From assembly GCA_004764695.1 (NCBI GenBank), contig SMSO01000032.1:456501-520500 (forward strand): DNA of 64,000 bases, in the 5' to 3' direction. The position numbers and the translations under genes were made by a program. Numbering within the stretch: the first letter of the stretch is position 1; each line of letters begins with the position of its first letter. This DNA comes from Schizochytrium sp. TIO01 (lineage: Eukaryota > Sar > Bigyra > Thraustochytrida > Thraustochytriidae). Under the pieces are notes generated by a model. That model was not told the DNA's origin. It saw only the letters and a list, made by a program, of their open reading frames with translations, and searched no databases. This document shows positions 63,306 to 64,000 of this stretch, one piece after another.

Positions 63306-64000
63306 CATACAGTTCCAACTCGCAGGGCTTTCTGTATCGCCTGCTTCAAGCGCTGTGTTTCACTCCCTCTCCACCTCGCCGCCGCTGTCGTTGTCCTCGA
63401 GCACGTCTGGCGGTCTATCCACGGACTAAATAACAAAATGATAGATAAAGAAAGTAAGAGACACCGCTAGTTGATTGTTGTTCCTTTGGGCTTCGAGCGT
63501 CCTCCGGGCGGTCCAGAGCTTGACCGGTCGTTCGCACTGCTGCTAATTTGTTGAAGACAATGAGCTCCGCGTGCCCATTGAGCAGATCCACCAGTCGAGC
63601 CGGATGATTCGATTTCTGAGCAACAGCAAACCTTGGCTAGGAGCTGGCTAGCTTCAGTAGCCTTGTCACCATGCCATGTCGAAATCGACAGTATTCGACT
63701 AACTGCTTCGACTTTTTTATTTTTATTTTTATGAAATCGAGGCGAATAAACCTCTGGGAGGCGAGACAAAGAAGGGGGTTATCCCACTTCCCTTCGAAAG
63801 TCCCTTTTCCAGCACCAGATATAAATAACCATCTCAAAGCCTCAGGGTGCCCGATAAGTAAAGTTTCTTATATGGCCTCTATCTCGCTTGTTTAAATTTG
63901 ATTGTTTGTTTGTTTTGAACAAGACGCTCATTTGCGGATAACCAGAGAAAGGAACCGACTTTCCCCTCAAAATGAGAGAGCAAAAGATCACTTGGTAGGT

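Larger units (their letters stand above)
50929..64000. other. 13-kb right-hand region without a convincing gene
   Basis: The first few hundred bases (to about 51.5 kb) are C/T-rich and likely promoter and leader of aquaglyceroporin 2. Beyond that I see no conserved protein, tRNA or rRNA. Repeated short AT-only blocks occur near 51.76, 52.02, 52.84, 54.53, 54.62, 55.85, 58.98, 59.70, 61.45, 62.24 and 62.59 kb. A pentanucleotide array lies at 56.85-57.11 kb, TAGC runs at 56.69-56.71 kb, CAAGC units at 62.75-62.77 kb, and GATC/GTGA runs at 63.23-63.28 kb beside a 20-bp palindrome. A candidate start codon lies at the right edge. Confidence 0.55.

Overview
This is a eukaryotic nuclear window from a flagellated, intron-poor protist. 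It carries intraflagellar transport genes (the 5' end of IFT20, a complete IFT81), a nephrocystin-3/TEP1-like STAND NTPase, a GBF1/GNOM-type Arf-GEF, an EI24-like membrane protein and aquaglyceroporins. Most genes are single-exon; one has two short GT-AG introns. Intergenic DNA is long and rich in microsatellites. A heterotrophic stramenopile such as a thraustochytrid is my best guess. It rests on general character and on one kinase with an HRDISLEN catalytic loop, a form I associate with stramenopile kinases. It is not proven.

Layout. 0-24 kb: IFT20 (partial, -), a three-exon METTL21-like methyltransferase (+), the STAND NTPase (+, one frame break and a 51-residue polyglutamine tract), kinase 1 (-), an 8 kb gene-poor gap, kinase 2 (+, paralogue of kinase 1), IFT81 (+), EI24-like (-). 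23.9-28.1 kb: a minus-strand run of hotdog thioesterase, membrane-anchored 2OG-Fe(II)-type oxygenase and GT61-like glycosyltransferase. 32.3-41.1 kb: the large Arf-GEF (+, two frame breaks), a mitochondrial-type metallo-beta-lactamase hydrolase (-) and a second METTL21-like methyltransferase (+). 41.6-50.9 kb: two paralogous aquaglyceroporins, both minus strand. 51-64 kb: no convincing gene.

The gaps are not empty. On the minus strand at 47.1-48.2 kb lie decayed Ty1/copia integrase and reverse transcriptase motifs, and at 12.0-14.1 kb there is a weaker Gag-like trace. There are also a degenerate 170-bp tandem duplication, a hexanucleotide and a pentanucleotide array of about 50 copies each, and many short AT-only blocks.

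Two themes connect the genes. One is ciliary: IFT20, IFT81 and a nephrocystin-3-like NTPase lie within 21 kb. The other is membrane traffic and transport: Arf-GEF, GT61, EI24 and aquaglyceroporins. All three frame breaks have the same sign, one extra base at or near a short homopolymer. That looks more like residual sequencing insertions than biology, but recoding or real mutations remain possible.
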